A DNA stretch of 64,000 bases from assembly GCF_025822245.1 (NCBI RefSeq), contig NZ_JACKTL010000041.1, positions 1-64,000 on the forward strand. Reading direction: 5' to 3'. The translations under genes were made by a program, and so were the position numbers. This document shows positions 62,344-64,000 of the stretch, one piece after another. Origin of the DNA: Mycolicibacterium hodleri (GTDB lineage: Bacteria; Actinomycetota; Actinomycetes; Mycobacteriales; Mycobacteriaceae). Every line of letters starts with the position of its first letter. Within the stretch, counting starts at the first letter, position 1. The notes below the pieces were generated by a model. The model made no database searches and was not told the origin of the DNA. It worked only from the letters and a program-made list of their open reading frames with translations.

Positions 62344-64000
<1,657 letters not shown>

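Overview
The window looks like the chromosome of a fast-growing mycobacterium (Mycolicibacterium-like). Coding density and GC are high, and the gene order follows two Mycobacterium tuberculosis H37Rv blocks recalled from memory: Rv0867c-Rv0855 (moaE, mog, moaC, Rv0863, Rv0862c, XPB helicase, fadB, fadA, dapC, a far-like CoA-transferase) and Rv0826-Rv0818 (MpaB-like protein, TetR, desA1, dus, LytR-CpsA-Psr protein, phoY, phoT, mshD, GlnR-like regulator). Species was not determined.

Layout. 1-166 is the tail of a Pro/Ala-rich protein. 186-1766 is a molybdenum-cofactor operon. 1829-5768 holds an XPB helicase and its partner. 5765-8383 carries small oxidoreductase and regulatory genes. 8444-11806 is the fadA-fadB beta-oxidation operon. 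11957-14326 has an Old Yellow Enzyme and a DapC-like aminotransferase. 14327-17082 is a YhgE/Pip membrane protein with a degenerate ABC ATPase. 17058-19537 is a putative lipid-metabolism operon. 19578-22561 covers glucose-6-phosphate dehydrogenase, a UBP zinc-finger protein, a cation-diffusion facilitator and a small acidic protein. 22558-24777 is a phytoene-desaturase-like oxidoreductase with a TetR regulator and a clear operator. 24903-28184 is a signalling/exopolysaccharide group (GAF, sugar transferase, GAF-GGDEF).

28389-47536 is a 19.1-kb integrated element in the 3' half of tRNA-Phe, flanked by a perfect 50-bp direct repeat. Its backbone matches actinomycete integrative and conjugative elements (AICEs) of the pSAM2 type: HUH replication initiator, Nudix (Pif-like) protein, GntR (KorSA-like) repressor with three shared operator copies, FtsK-like translocase, excisionase and tyrosine integrase. 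Between replication and transfer genes lies a defence-type cargo: a large coiled-coil protein, an HTH protein with repeat-rich leader, an AbiE-like antitoxin/nucleotidyltransferase pair, a membrane-anchored protein, a translationally coupled TIR / three-helix membrane / small-protein operon, a truncated DNA methylase, and a complete type III restriction-modification pair. The TIR operon is the best candidate for a poorly described system.

47485-48003 carries tRNA-Phe, -Asp, -Glu (minus) and -Lys (plus). 48076-55938 has a lipoprotein, an MpaB-like oxygenase, a TetR regulator, two tandem secreted paralogs, desA1, dus and a cell-wall LCP ligase. 56029-62219 is phosphate homeostasis: phoU and pstS-pstC-pstA-pstB, each set preceded by PHO-box-like direct repeats, separated by a MarR/quinone-oxidoreductase pair. 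The window ends with mshD and a GlnR-like regulator cut by the edge.
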